Source: Aurantiochytrium sp. KH105
Taxonomy: Eukaryota > Sar > Bigyra > Thraustochytrida > Thraustochytriidae
DNA: 64,000 nt
Assembly: GCA_003116975.1 (NCBI GenBank)
Contig: BGKB01000021.1
Coordinates: forward strand, 930,001 to 994,000
Reading direction: 5' to 3'
In this document: positions 1 to 9,952 of the stretch, piece by piece
Layout of the letters: each line of letters opens with the position of its first letter
Position numbering within the stretch: position 1 is the first letter of the stretch
Translations under genes and position numbers: made by a program
The notes under the pieces: generated by a model
What the model was told of the DNA's origin: nothing
Seen by the model: the letters and a program-made list of their open reading frames with translations, nothing else
The model's database searches: none

Positions 1-1
1 T

Positions 2-184
2 CACCATGCCGAGTTTGCGGACGAGATCTGGCAAACAGCTAACGCCTATGCGTCTCAGGTGGCAACGGACTTTTCGTATTTCGTTTCTGCTTTTCCACCA
101 TCATTCATGCTAAGTGAGGCCAACAAATGGAATACAAAAATTGCGGCACACGTCGCAGAGGCACTCGAGGAGAAGAACGTGTAG
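2..184 (+). CDS. C-terminal end of an unidentified protein (5' part outside window)
   Basis: Frame 2 is open from the window edge to a TAG at 182-184, giving 60 residues. It begins HHAEFADEIWQTAN and ends VAEALEEKNV. Codon choice is coding-like (GAG, GCC, CTC, AAG, GTC), and there is no in-frame ATG near the edge, so this is the 3' end of a gene that starts to the left. The segment is a mix of amphipathic helix and aromatic residues (DFSYFVSAFPPSF). I do not recognise the family and assign no function. The gene converges on the S49 protease gene, about 640 bases away. Confidence 0.6.
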   Translation, partial: HHAEFADEIWQTANAYASQVATDFSYFVSAFPPSFMLSEANKWNTKIAAHVAEALEEKNV

Positions 185-823
185 GTAAATCTCGACGGAC
201 GAAGGCATTATCGATGTCGATGCAAAATGATGAAGTTTTGGCATGTTGTGGGAGATGTGGACAGACATCAACGCGTCATCAAAGCGGCGAGGTCAACCTT
301 GGACCAAAAGGGAGTCTTCTATGAATCGATAGTTCTGGACCGCGTATTTCCTCACGCGGACATCAAGGTGAGTCCGACTCTGCAGATGGCGTGGGCAAGC
401 AGAGGTTCGGTAACTCGGCAAGTACTGCCGACCATGTCTTTGCTACGAGGCGAACTAAGGTGAAGCCGGGGTTCGGTCTCTAGACAAAAGCAAGTCCCAT
501 TCGGCCAGGCACGAATCTATCCTGGTAATTCTAGCGTACATAGCCTTGCAAGCAACCCATGTGACTCTAATTATTTCAAAAGTATGCAAGGAAAATCAAG
601 TCTCTTTTATCCTCAGCAAAATCCAAGACGCAGACGGATGGAATTTCGGTCTCCCTCGTTTACGTAGGGATACGGTGCAACATGACGGGGAGAAAGATAA
701 GGTGTTTTTGGTGAGAACTTGAAGAGAAGAGTTTTTTGAAGAAAAAAGAACCCTGCAGAGAGAAGCGAGCAAAAGTCAGAAAATTGAGTTCTTGGTGGGC
801 GTTGCAAAAAAAAAAATGTACCA
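185..823. other. Convergent intergenic region, no gene seen
   Basis: This lies between the stop of the left-edge gene and the stop of the minus-strand protease gene. Short open frames are present (for example 227-463) but lack recognisable motifs or biased codon use. It probably holds the 3' UTRs and poly(A) sites of both genes. Confidence 0.5.
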
Positions 824-2359
824 TTACAGTCGGGCGAGCAACTTGCGAGGATGCATCGCATGGCGAAGTGCTTGCAGACCAGCCAAGGCATCCTCTCCCG
901 AAGGCAAAAGAGCGCGTAGAGAGTGGAGGCCATGCTTGATTTCGTCAAGGTCGAGAAGGTCCCAGAGAAGGTGCGAAAGAACTCTACGGGGCTTGGGACG
1001 CTTGAGAGAGATTGCAATGAGATCTCTTCCGGCAGTCTCGAGTTCCTCGAGCAGCTCATCGCTCGTCATAAGGTCATCAACAAGACCGCGCTCCTTGGCT
1101 TGTGACGCAAGCCAGGCCTCCCCGGTGGCAGAGGACTCAATGTCCTTGACGGCAGGACGGTTTGATGTGACGTGCTGTTTGAAGGCATCGTGGATGGCCT
1201 CGAGCTCCTCGCGAAACTTGTCCATTCCCTCCTCGGTGTTTTCCGCAAGCGTGTGGACGGTGCGCTTGTAACGCCCGGCCGTGAACAACAGATAATCAAT
1301 ACCGATGCGGTCCTTGAGCAGACGGTTAAAGTTGGGGATCTCGGCGACCACGCCAATAGATCCGATGAGGGCAAAGGGCGCTGCAACGATGCGGTCCGCG
1401 CAGCAGGCCATCATGTAGCCACCGCTGGCGGCAATCTCATCGATGCAGACCGTGACCTTGATCCCTGCTTTGCGAAGACGAAGAAGATGGGAGGCAGCTA
1501 GACCATAGTCTGTCACGGAGCCTCCAGGCGAGGCCAGACGAATGACGATCTCGTCGTATTCGGAGGCAGCCTTGAGAAGGAAGGACACAGCGTCGCGCAA
1601 GAAAGAGACCCACTCGACGGTACCGGAAGGCACGCGGCGGTCCCAGTCGCCCTCTCCGATGTCCTCTGCGTCGCCAATGCTTTCGTAGTCTGAAAAGTCA
1701 AGTACAAAGACGGTGCGTCCAAGCGACTGCAGCACCTTGCGTGGAGATTTACCGGCTTGAAGATCCTCGCGAACGCGATCCTCGAGATCCTTTTCCTTTG
1801 CGAGAAGACGCTCGCGCCTCTCTTGGCGCTGCTTCTCGTACGCTTCGTGGAAGAGCTCCTGGATGTCGGCAGGGAACCAAAAGGGGGAGAAGCCGACGTT
1901 GGCTTCCATTCGCTCGACCTCGGCGCGCCAGCGTCGATTGAGCACTTTGAAGTCGAAGACGCTGGCCGCATCGTCTGCGCGGAGGCGCGCATGCGTGGGC
2001 GCAAATGGCACAAAGGCTTCGGGCTTTGTCTCCCAGAGTGCAGGCGCCAGGAGCCCAGCGCCCGCCGCGGCGCAGACAACGCCCAGCGTATCGACTCTGG
2101 CGGCACTGCGCGTTGTGGACACGATCTTGGCGCGGTGCTGCCAGGAGACGAGCGCGGCCCCGGCCACGAGCGCGCCGACGCCGGCCGCCTTGCGCCTGCG
2201 GCTCACGACTGGCGTCGCCGCGAGTTCGCGCCGCTCCTGCGCTGCCCACGACTCGCGCTCCGCGACCTCGCCGACCTCGCCGACCTCGCCGGGCTCGCCG
2301 GGCTCGCCGCCAGCGCCGCCGGCGCCGTGCCCATCCCTAGCTTCCTCTGCTGCACTCAT
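824..2359 (-). CDS. SohB/SppA-type membrane serine protease (peptidase family S49)
   Basis: A 511-residue protein. Two hydrophobic segments near residues 58-76 and 92-111 suggest membrane anchoring. The S49 core follows: beta strand VFVLDFSD, the block RLASPGGSV, the nucleophile motif EIAASGGYMMACCADRI (Ser near residue 310) and GRYKRTVHT with the general-base Lys near residue 362. The Ser-Lys spacing of about 52 matches that of bacterial SohB, a Ser/Lys dyad protease that cleaves membrane or signal peptides. The N-terminal extension and the block before the catalytic domain resemble the S49_N region of SohB. The start ATG at 2359 precedes a Gly/Glu-rich low-complexity stretch. Organelle location (mitochondrion or plastid relic) cannot be told from sequence. 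The family call is firm; the substrate is unknown. Confidence 0.9.
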   Translation of the reverse strand: MSAAEEARDGHGAGGAGGEPGEPGEVGEVGEVAERESWAAQERRELAATPVVSRRRKAAGVGALVAGAALVSWQHRAKIVSTTRSAARVDTLGVVCAAAGAGLLAPALWETKPEAFVPFAPTHARLRADDAASVFDFKVLNRRWRAEVERMEANVGFSPFWFPADIQELFHEAYEKQRQERRERLLAKEKDLEDRVREDLQAGKSPRKVLQSLGRTVFVLDFSDYESIGDAEDIGEGDWDRRVPSGTVEWVSFLRDAVSFLLKAASEYDEIVIRLASPGGSVTDYGLAASHLLRLRKAGIKVTVCIDEIAASGGYMMACCADRIVAAPFALIGSIGVVAEIPNFNRLLKDRIGIDYLLFTAGRYKRTVHTLAENTEEGMDKFREELEAIHDAFKQHVTSNRPAVKDIESSATGEAWLASQAKERGLVDDLMTSDELLEELETAGRDLIAISLKRPKPRRVLSHLLWDLLDLDEIKHGLHSLRALLPSGEDALAGLQALRHAMHPRKLLARL

Positions 2360-2804
2360 GTCGTCGCGCGCGAGAGCCTTGTCAAGACGTTTTGCGCGAT
2401 TGCGCGCGAAGCCTCGTCGCCTCGCCTCCGAGTCATCTGGAAGAGACTCGACGAGGAGGGCTCATTGGGGAAGACAAAAGGGGCCGCCTCGGGAAACCGC
2501 AACTGTCGCACTGTCCATTGGGGCATGCACACCTACTGCAGCAAGACTCTTGCTTGCCGAGACAAAGACCTCTTTTCTGCATAGAACTGCACTGCAGTGC
2601 ATTGCAGGGCAGTGCATTGCACCATCAAAATCGTAAACTCTGTCTTACTTGTGAACGTTAAGATCAAGTGCCCACCAGGGACTGACGCTGGCATCGCAAG
2701 ATCAAGCGAGCGAGTGAGTTCTGTTGCGGCTCGGGGCTCTTTCCTTTTATTGTCGGAACGGCTCTGTCAACGAGGTCGCAGTGCCGCGGTCCTGGGGGAG
2801 ATGG
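2360..2804. promoter_or_regulatory. Upstream region of the S49 protease gene
   Basis: 445 bases between the protease start and the stop of the next minus-strand gene. It carries a run of CTGCA/TGCATTGCA words at about 2585-2625, related to the GCAAT pentamers seen later in the window. No clear TATA element was identified. Confidence 0.35.
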
Positions 2805-3847
2805 CTACAACTTGGATGACTTGGGAGCCCGTACGAGCGCACGACCGCGTTTGTTGAGCTCTTTGCCACCAGCAGAGGCGAGGTCTGCCATGGAGGGAGG
2901 CTCAGAGCCCGCAACGACTTGGTATCTGGAAAAGTCCTCCATGCCATTCTCGCGGAGCAGTTCTTCGTCGATGCAAGTATGGCCAGAGTGATTGAGGCCC
3001 TTGGAGATGAGGAGAAGCACGCAGTCACTGATGATGGTTGCCTTGCGCCACATGTCCGGAGTGCCGAGCTTGTGGTTTTTGGAAGCGAGGCTCTCGATGA
3101 CGGTGCGCGGCCAAAGCGAGTTTCCAGCCACAACACCAGGATACTCTTGTCCTGCTCCAAGCGCGACGAGGGTCATGCCGAACTTTGAAATATAGTACGC
3201 CGTGTGGCCTGCGAGCCGCTGGGTGCTCAAGGGCGGGCTCATGTTGATGACATGGCCATAGCCGTTCTTTACCATGTGCGGCAAGCAAGCCTTGGTCATC
3301 ATAAAGGTGCCGCGCGTGTTGACCTCGTAAATGAGGTCGGCGCGCTTCATGGGCGTGTCAACAATGTCATGCCACCAAAGGCTGCTCGCATTGTTGATGA
3401 GAATGTCGATGCGGCCAAATGTTTTCATGGTCAGGTCGATGCACGCCTGCACGTCTTCCTCGCTGCGCACATCAACCTTGACGGGCAAGGCCTGCACGCC
3501 GAGCTCCTCGCATTCCTTGGCGACGGTATAGATTGTACCTGGCAGCGTAGGGTGTGGCTCTGTGGTTTTGGCTGCAATGACCACGTTGCACCCAAGCTTG
3601 GCAAGTGCGAGCACGCACTCGCGGCCAATGCCGCGGCTGGCGCCTGTGCAAATGACCACGCGGCCCTTGACGCTGTGTGTTGGTTGCCCGCGCGCGAGCG
3701 CTCGTCAGTTCTGTCCATGTTCCCGCCGCTACAACAACCCACGAATCATCAGCCATGCACTTTTGCACGACGTCGGGCTGCGTCCGCGCGCTCACGAGCC
3801 CGCGCGAAAACTTACTCGGGTCGAAGAAGCGCTTCGTCGAAGACCAT
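2805..3847 (-). CDS. Peroxisomal short-chain dehydrogenase, HSDL2-like (two exons)
   Basis: Exon 1 is 3847-3816 (MVFDEALLRP plus two bases), with a GTAAGT donor at 3815. The intron is 3815-3673 (143 bp, branch-like AACTGAC, acceptor CACAG). Exon 2 is 3672-2805. Joined length is 900 nt, exactly 300 codons including the stop (299 aa). The coenzyme motif TGASRGIG, NNAS and the catalytic YYISK are present. The segments AAKTTEPHP, VNTRGTFM and INMSPPL match HSDL2 (hydroxysteroid dehydrogenase-like 2). The protein ends SSKL, a canonical type-1 peroxisomal targeting signal. Animal HSDL2 carries a C-terminal SCP2 domain that is absent here. Likely a peroxisomal NAD(P)-dependent oxidoreductase acting on lipid-derived substrates; the substrate is unknown. 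Exon 2 has no in-frame ATG before the Rossmann motif, which supports the splice model. Confidence 0.88.
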
Positions 3848-4385
3848 GGTGGTGAGATCTGCTCTTGGTCACGTGAGATGGCTTTGCGGTTCTGCTTTTC
3901 GTCGTGAGGTATAGCTATGCAGTTCTGTGCTTTGAAGCAGACAAGACCAAGCTTGGCTTTGCAGGACTTTTTTGGTCCAAAAGGGAGTGACGGACAGTGC
4001 GCCTACAGGGATGGGAATGAGCCTTCGCAGAGGCTGACCGAGAGCGTGAGTGCGGGCAACGGGGTAGGGGCGCGCGGGGGGGGGCAGGAGGAGGCCAGAA
4101 TTGGCCTTTGCCACTGGCCAAAGCGCTTAATTTTGGTGGCGACATGAGTTGGCGCGTATTCGTTTTATAAAATCTAAAGAGTTTTCCGGTGCTCACCATC
4201 ATGTCGCCAGACTTTGCGTTTTCTCCATTGGTATGCGATTGAAACACGCGCGCTTGCAAGATATTCGCTTCGGCACTCTCCTCGTTGAGCTTTTTATCAA
4301 CGACATTTTCTTCAACGATTTTGCCAAACAGAAAAGAAGAGCAGATCTACAGGCAAATGAGGGAAAACATTTCGATGCTAGACTA
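3848..4385. other. Intergenic: SDR promoter and lectin 3' region
   Basis: 538 bases between two minus-strand genes. It has a G-rich run at about 4065-4090. The open frame at 4149-4517 runs into the antisense of the lectin gene, has no recognisable motif, and was not called. Confidence 0.4.
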
Positions 4386-5993
4386 CTACGCCTCGGCCGG
4401 GAGACAGGTCACATGTTCGCCTTGATCTTCAGGTGGATTGAAGAGTGCATGTTGACAAAGAAGGTGCGTGTGGAAGGTGACAACGTACTGACAAGAGGCG
4501 ACCTCTTCTACAGATAATATACGATGCGTCTCACCTGCCCTCTCCGAGGTCCTATCACAGACGAATCGAACGAGAGTCGTCCGAGTGCGCGCATCCTGAG
4601 AGACATCACAAGAAGATCCACCCGCATAAACTTGGACAACGGCCGGGTTACGCGGATCTCTGTCGACGTAAAGTAGTGTTCGCGCATTGACCTCCTTTTC
4701 GAGCTTCATTCCGCTCGAGAGCCTCGAGGGGATCTTGAACGACTTGTCTGCGCGAAAGATGCCAAGACTGTACTCTGATGTTCGCTCCACGCTTCTCTGT
4801 CCCTTTGACGTCACGGACTCCTCCATGTGGAATTGTGAAACATCGCGTTCCACGCAGAGACTATAAGACCACCAATCGATCGTATCCTGGAAACAGAGCC
4901 CTGAAAGAGAGCGCAAGATCGTCCAGGCATCGGTGGAGCCGCGCGGCACAAAACCAACGTCGCAGAGTGTGCGCGTGCACATGGTCACGGTGTAGCTACA
5001 GACTTGGTTCTCTGTGAGAGACTCAAGCTGGTAGTCCATGCCGCTAGGGCCCTTGAGGTGCGGGCAGCAAAAGTAGACCACTCGTGAGACGCGTGGCTTG
5101 CCCGTTTCGTCGCAGGGCTGTCCGTCTACAAAGTGGTGGACGACTGCGAGAGCTACTTGTTTGTCAGAGCCTTGGCTATCGGACGTGAGGATTGACGAAG
5201 CATCAGGATTATTAAAAGTGCCTAGGCTCCACGTGACACCGGCTTTGGCGCGCGAAGTTCCGTGGTACTGGAAGACGCCATTCTTATGGCAAACATCGTA
5301 AGACCAGTACCCTTTTCGAATAGAGATACATTTACCTTCGAGCGGCTGCAGCGCCGCCTCTGCGACGGGTACCGTCGGCAAGTCTGTCGTGGCTCCAGAC
5401 GTCGTGCGTCGACCTCCTCCCGGGTGCGCCGTGGTATGGTCATCATTATCAGCGACTGAGAATTTGCACTCGAAGGAGGTGCCATCGGCGCTTTTCATTT
5501 GCCATGCCCCTTTTGGCGAGGATTGAGAGCCGCCGAGGACGACTTGTACGCCACCGCGATCTTGAAGTTTGCGAAGCAGGAAGTTTGATCGGGTTTGATA
5601 CGCATTCAAATCATTGTCGCGAGAATCAAGATCCCCTTCGTCATCATCCTCGTCTTCATCGTAGTCGTCCTCATCGTAATCATCTTCATCCTCATTCTCA
5701 TCCTCATCGTCCTGATCGCCACCGTCGTCGTCGTCGTCGTCGTCATCTTGTGCGTAATCGTCGTTTCCATCCTCGTTCTCGTCAGCAGAGTTTCCGTAGC
5801 TCTCACGGGAGCGCCGCTGGTCTCCTTTTTGCAGCGACGACGCAGGTACCTTGGCGTCGGCGCCTGCAGGACTACGCAAAACGAGAACCAGAATAAGGAC
5901 TGCTGCGAAGAGCAACGGCAGACGCCCGCAAGCTGTCACCGCGTTTCGTCTTCGTCTCCTCGTCGCCCGTTGCCGAAGCTGCGCCGTGCTCAT
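4386..5993 (-). CDS. ER lectin with two MRH domains (erlectin/OS-9 type)
   Basis: 535 residues. After a basic N-terminus there is a hydrophobic signal or anchor segment (about residues 24-42, LLFAAVLILVLVL). A very acidic Asp/Glu tract follows (about 58-118), then two mannose-6-phosphate-receptor-homology domains at about 219-345 and 367-518. Each MRH keeps the four sugar-contact residues: Q in VFQYH, R in SRVVYFCC, E in TENQVC and Y in CSYTV for the first; Q in VSQFHME, R in LVRFVCD, E in VEEVAS and Y in CQYVV for the second. Paired cysteines fit MRH disulfides. OS-9 has one MRH and erlectin/XTP3-B two, so this is erlectin-like. These lectins hand misfolded N-glycoproteins to the HRD1 ERAD ligase. 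No HDEL-type tail is seen (ends LPAEA). It shares a divergent promoter with the DUF423 gene. Confidence 0.85.
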   Translation of the reverse strand: MSTAQLRQRATRRRRRNAVTACGRLPLLFAAVLILVLVLRSPAGADAKVPASSLQKGDQRRSRESYGNSADENEDGNDDYAQDDDDDDDDGGDQDDEDENEDEDDYDEDDYDEDEDDDEGDLDSRDNDLNAYQTRSNFLLRKLQDRGGVQVVLGGSQSSPKGAWQMKSADGTSFECKFSVADNDDHTTAHPGGGRRTTSGATTDLPTVPVAEAALQPLEGKCISIRKGYWSYDVCHKNGVFQYHGTSRAKAGVTWSLGTFNNPDASSILTSDSQGSDKQVALAVVHHFVDGQPCDETGKPRVSRVVYFCCPHLKGPSGMDYQLESLTENQVCSYTVTMCTRTLCDVGFVPRGSTDAWTILRSLSGLCFQDTIDWWSYSLCVERDVSQFHMEESVTSKGQRSVERTSEYSLGIFRADKSFKIPSRLSSGMKLEKEVNARTLLYVDRDPRNPAVVQVYAGGSSCDVSQDARTRTTLVRFVCDRTSERAGETHRILSVEEVASCQYVVTFHTHLLCQHALFNPPEDQGEHVTCLPAEA

Positions 5994-6370
5994 CTTCGCT
6001 GTTTTTTCAGAAGATCAAAGACGCCTTCTCTTAGCGCGAGCGCCGGGCGCAGGTGGAGACAAGGGCTCGACTCGCCGCGTGCGTGCGTGCGCTTCGATCC
6101 CAGGTCTCCCCTATCTCTGGCAAGCCAGTGACGGGGTTTTCTTTCCCTGACCCCGGTAGAGTTTGCTTGCTTTTGTTCGTAGTTGGTTTGCGAAGCAACA
6201 GAGCTACAGCGTGGCAGTCGTCGTTCCTGGCAGGCAAACGTGCTCGGCATCCGAGACCGCTTCGCACGACGACACTCCGGAGCAGAACCCCCGCGGTCGA
6301 GAACGTCTGTTCGGACGCAGCGTCTAGCCCCGCTTTCGGCTCGCGCGCGACGGTAGACGACTTGCGGAGA
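5994..6370. promoter_or_regulatory. Divergent promoter between lectin and DUF423 genes
   Basis: About 377 bases separate the lectin ATG from the preferred DUF423 ATG. The DUF423 frame stays open upstream to 6053, but its translation there is Arg/Ser/Pro-rich with no family match. I read it as leader sequence, though an N-terminal targeting extension is possible. Confidence 0.45.
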
Positions 6371-6730
6371 ATGAGACCCATCGTTCTCGCCGGTATCTCG
6401 GGCGCCCTGGCCATCGTGACGGGCGCCTTTGGAGCGCACGCGCTCCGCGGCAAGGTTGATGACCGCATGGCCAAGGTCTGGGAGACCGCGTCGCACTACC
6501 ATTTGGTGAACAGCGTGGCGATGCTCGTGGCAGCGAAGATGGTCAAGGAGGTTCCCGGCGGCGCGGCCGCGCAACCGAGGAACTTGCCCGTGACCCTTTT
6601 CGCTGCGGGCATTACGCTCTTTTCGGGATCGCTCTACGCCATGGTCCTCACGGGCGAAACCAAGCTGGGTATGATCACTCCCATTGGCGGCTTCACATTG
6701 ACTGCCGCGTGGTTATCTCTCATTTTTTAA
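6371..6730 (+). CDS. DUF423/TMEM256 family small membrane protein
   Basis: 119 residues from ATG 6371 to TAA 6728-6730. The hallmark N-terminal block IVLAGISGALAIVTGAFGAH is followed by YHLVNSVAML and two or more further hydrophobic segments (LFAAGITLFSGSLYAM and the C-terminal TPIGGFTLTAAWLSLIF). This is typical of the about 110-130-residue, four-helix DUF423 (YgdD/TMEM256) family. The molecular function is unknown across the family. I start at 6371 because family members begin just before this block. The frame is open from 6053, so a longer form of up to 225 residues cannot be excluded. Confidence 0.85.
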   Translation: MRPIVLAGISGALAIVTGAFGAHALRGKVDDRMAKVWETASHYHLVNSVAMLVAAKMVKEVPGGAAAQPRNLPVTLFAAGITLFSGSLYAMVLTGETKLGMITPIGGFTLTAAWLSLIF

Positions 6731-7088
6731 TTCGAACTCGATTCTTGATCGAAGTGAAGAAAGAAGCAAGACTGCTTGGGTCCTTGGGGCTCACGTCCTT
6801 TGATGAGCCGAAAAGATGCTTGTTTATCGACCGTTTTTGATAAAATTCCAATTCTGATCTTTTCTATCTGGCGCGTATGATACGTAAGACGATTTAGGAG
6901 CAAAGCACACCAGAAGCCCAACTCGCTGTCAATTCGTCCATCAGTCGGTATACATTCATAATTCTTGAAGAAAACACCTCATCGGCCGGCCGCATCAATC
7001 AATGGTTTTCAGCATCAACATCGATAAGAACATCATAAGTGATTACGTCACGCGAATCAGGCAGGAGCAAAGCAAGCTGGCTCTTTCA
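6731..7088. other. Convergent intergenic region
   Basis: AT-richer 358-base stretch between the stops of two converging genes. Presumed to hold 3' UTRs and poly(A) sites; no gene or repeat seen. Confidence 0.45.
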
Positions 7089-7830
7089 TTACGCCTTCTG
7101 GTACTGCGCAGCCAAGCAAAAGGACAGCAAGCAGAAGAAGATGAGGACGCAGCCAAAAAAGTAGCTCCACCAGAACTTGTAAATCACAACTTCGCCGCCA
7201 ACAAGGTTCGAGAATGTCCAGGTGATCATGCCTTCGTCGCACGAATAGTAGGTTCCGTTGTCGCAAGCATCGCCCACACGAATCCAAAAGTCAGTGTACA
7301 CGTAAACGACCATGATGGCAACGGCGAGAAGAATCATCATGACATTGGTGAACTTGACGATGCTCAGACCCTTGCCGCTACTGCAGCTAAAGCACATCTG
7401 AACGAGCGCAAGGGCGATGATGACGGCGCCGAGAATTGGCATGCCGACCCATTGCGCATCTTTCACGGTGACCACGTTTCCATCGTCGTCTAGAGGTACA
7501 CCTGCAGTCTGGATGTAGGTGTAGGGTACCTCGTCGTAGTCGTCTCCGGAGTACTTGGAGTAGCCGTAGTAGACGCCGTGGCCAAAGGTGGTGTCGCCCA
7601 CTTTGAGGGCGGTCCAGCCAGGGGCCAGGTACGCGAGGACCTGCAACGTGATGTCAGCGTGGACGCTGGTTCGTTAGTTTTCTGAGGACTCGTGGTTTTT
7701 TCTCAGCGCAGGCGCGAGCGCGCGATCGAGCGAGCACGCTGCGCGAGGGATCCTGCAAGTACAAGGCGGACGGACGTACCGAGCTCCCGAAGACCGAGGC
7801 GTTCATGACGAAGAGGGGGAGGTTGCCCAT
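7089..7830 (-). CDS. Small multi-span membrane protein, claudin/PMP22-like topology (two exons)
   Basis: Exon 1 is 7830-7780 (17 codons, MGNLPLFVMNASVFGSS), with donor GTACGT at 7779. The intron is 7779-7641 (139 bp, branch CTAAC, acceptor TTGCAG). Exon 2 is 7640-7089. Total 603 nt, 200 residues, frame kept. Hydrophobic helices: an N-terminal segment running into VLAYLAPGW, then WVGMPILGAVIIALALVQMC, FTNVMMILLAVAIMVVYVY and YFFGCVLIFFCLLSFCLA. Two loops carry charged residues, and one holds a Cys pair (GDACDNGTYYSCDEG). The layout recalls tetraspan PMP22/claudin proteins, but no diagnostic motif is present, so I assign topology only. Exon 2 lacks an ATG at its 5' end, which requires the upstream exon. 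Confidence 0.72.
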
Positions 7831-7891
7831 CTTTGCGGAGTGAGGGTTTACGTGCGAGACTCGCTGCTACCGCTCTGCTTCCCTGCCGGCG

Positions 7892-7892
<1 letters not shown>

Positions 7893-7933
<41 letters not shown>
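7893..7933. repeat. (CTG)n microsatellite
   Basis: About 13-14 uninterrupted CTG units, 60 bases upstream of the start codon of the small membrane protein gene (CAG in that gene's sense). Direct reading. Confidence 0.95.
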
Positions 7934-8743
7934 ACTGCCGCTGCCTCAACTCTCGCTACCCTTTTGCGATTTGCTGCATCTCGCGCTCCATTCCACACGC
8001 TCCTTTCTTCCCTTCGCACGCGTGGGCGAGGGTCACTCTGCGCGTCCTGCCTGTCTACTTCCATCCTTTTCTCCCCCCAACTCCCTCCCCGCCCCCCCAC
8101 CCCTCCCTCTCCCCCTTCCCGCCGCCTCCATCCGAGGGGCCGCCGCCGAGTCTCTGGCGCCCGATCTCGGCGCGTGCAGCGCGCTCTCGCCGCGTGCCCG
8201 CGTGTGCAGGCTCCCTCCTTTCCCCCTCCCTCCCTCCTCCCTCCCTCCCCCGCCGGGCGTGCGCGCGTTCGCCCTGCAGGAAAGGCGCGCGGCCGCGGCG
8301 CCGGCCGAGAGGCGCGCGGAGAAAGAAGCCGCCGGAGACGCGCGCAGAGGCCGCGCAGGACTCGCCCGCCTCGACTTCTTCGCCCGGAATCCTCCGGAGG
8401 AGACGCGCAGCCCGGCCAGCCGTGCACGTGCGTCGCTGGCTTTGCGCGGCTGCGGCGGTCTTGGATGCGCAAGGCGGGCATGGACTGCGAGCGACGGCGA
8501 CGGCGCGTACCTTCGGCACGCGCGTGTCGCGGGCGAGGCGAGCGAGGGAGCGAGGAGTGCGTGCGTGCGTGCGTGCGTGGCGAGGGAGATGAGGTGAGAT
8601 GAGCTGAGACGAGATGATGAGGGGACAGAATGTCCAGCGCCGGGAGCGAGGCCCGCGGGGTCGCGGCGGGCGAGGGCTCCCTGGAGCTCGCTGTGGAAGC
8701 GCGAGTCCTGGCGGGCGAGAGCGAGCCCGAGGAGCGGAGTCTA

Positions 8744-8820
8744 GTCTGGCCTGGTCTGGCCTGGTCTGGCCTGGTCTGGCCTGGCCTGGCGTGGGCTGGC
8801 GTGGGCTGGTCTGGCCTGGA
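8744..8820. repeat. Decamer array based on TCTGGCCTGG
   Basis: Four near-perfect ten-base units, then diverged copies (GCGTGGGCTG), seen directly at 8744-8820. Confidence 0.9.
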
Positions 8821-9301
8821 GAGGAGCCTAGGAGGAGGAGGATGTGCGCTCGAGCTCGAGGAGAGACGCACGCGCCGCCACCGCCGCGTCGACGAGTCGA
8901 AGGCGTGCGCAGGTTGCAGTTGGTGGGTCGGTAATCCTGTCGATGGTGGCCCTGCGGGTCGACGGCGGCGAGCCGGCTCGCGGTGGCGAGATGGCTGATT
9001 TGCGACAGTACTATAATACAGGTTACTCCCTTGCTATCGAGCTCGATCTTGGTGGGCTGCTGTCTGCAGTGGCAGCAGTCGCAGCACTCCTCGTTGTGAT
9101 GTAGTACGATGCCTTTTCCGGGGCCTCTGCATCCGTACAGTCCAGCTAGGACTGACTATAGCTGCGAGTGTAAAAACGAACAAATTCCTCTTTTGTCTCA
9201 CTATACTTATGTAGTATACTACTGCTGGCTGCTGTCAGAGGTGTGTGTTGAGTTGAGAGCGCTCTCACTGCAAGGCAGAGATGTGGCTGCCGGAGTGCGC
9301 C

Positions 9302-9952
9302 ATGGCGTCGCGCGAGGCGCTGCGGCGCGCGGTGGCGGCGGAGCGGGAGTTCTGGGCGTCGCAAGGCGGCAGCGCGGAGGGCGAGCGAAAAAACGCTCTG
9401 ACCTCGAACCAGCAGGTGCGGCGAGAGCGCGGCGAGCACTACGACGGCGCCTGCGGCGCTTGCGTTGCGCGGAAACGCTGGTGCGGATTTGCGCACCGCG
9501 CCAAGCGGTTTTCGAAAAAGTCGGCACGCGCGCGCCGAGAGCTTGCGGAGAATGATGAGTTTGTACGAGCGCAGAAACGCGTGCTTGTGGGCAGACTCGA
9601 GCCGTCGGCAAAGGTGGCTTTTTTCAAGCTCTGCGCCCGCTTAGAGAAACACTTTGCGCGGCAACCCTTGAACGCTGCACGAGACCCACGTCGCCATCTG
9701 ATTTCGGAAAACGGAGTCAAGACTGTGTCACGCGAAGAGATTGCGCGCGTTTTTGAGGTCGCTGGAGTCGTCTTGGAGGACGTGGAGCTGTCCGTCTTGC
9801 TTCCGAGTTTGCGTCCTGGCACTCAAAAGAAACGAATCATGCGCGCGCCTCGCGAAGAGGTCTTGCGAATGTTTTGCGCTACTAATGCTTATCCAATCGA
9901 GACGAACCGCTTCATGATGCAAGTAAATGGACTTCGTTCTCATGCAAGCTAG
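9302..9952 (+). CDS. Hypothetical protein
   Basis: 216 residues from the ATG at 9302 (context GCCATGG); an upstream in-frame ATG at 9281 gives 223. Sequence is helix-rich and basic. A Cys pair (ACGACVARKRWC) lies near residue 55. The C-terminal half contains two amphipathic helical pairs (VSREEIARVFEVAGV and APREEVLRMF), with spacing like degenerate EF-hand helices but no acidic calcium loop. I do not recognise a family. Codon use is coding-like throughout the second half. No intron signal is evident. Probably a real lineage-specific protein. Confidence 0.55.
   Translation: MASREALRRAVAAEREFWASQGGSAEGERKNALTSNQQVRRERGEHYDGACGACVARKRWCGFAHRAKRFSKKSARARRELAENDEFVRAQKRVLVGRLEPSAKVAFFKLCARLEKHFARQPLNAARDPRRHLISENGVKTVSREEIARVFEVAGVVLEDVELSVLLPSLRPGTQKKRIMRAPREEVLRMFCATNAYPIETNRFMMQVNGLRSHAS

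Larger units (their letters stand above)
7831..9301. promoter_or_regulatory. Divergent region with trinucleotide and decamer repeats
   Basis: About 1.5 kb between two divergent genes. It holds a (CTG)n array, a long C-rich/pyrimidine-biased stretch (about 8060-8260) and a decamer array at 8744-8820. Long open frames exist on both strands but are Arg/Pro/Ala low-complexity, typical of GC-rich non-coding DNA. Confidence 0.5.

Noticed and set aside
8614-9104. Trp/Leu/Pro-rich frames over the decamer array
   Set aside because: The repeated LVWPGLAWSGL pattern simply translates the TCTGGCCTGG array.
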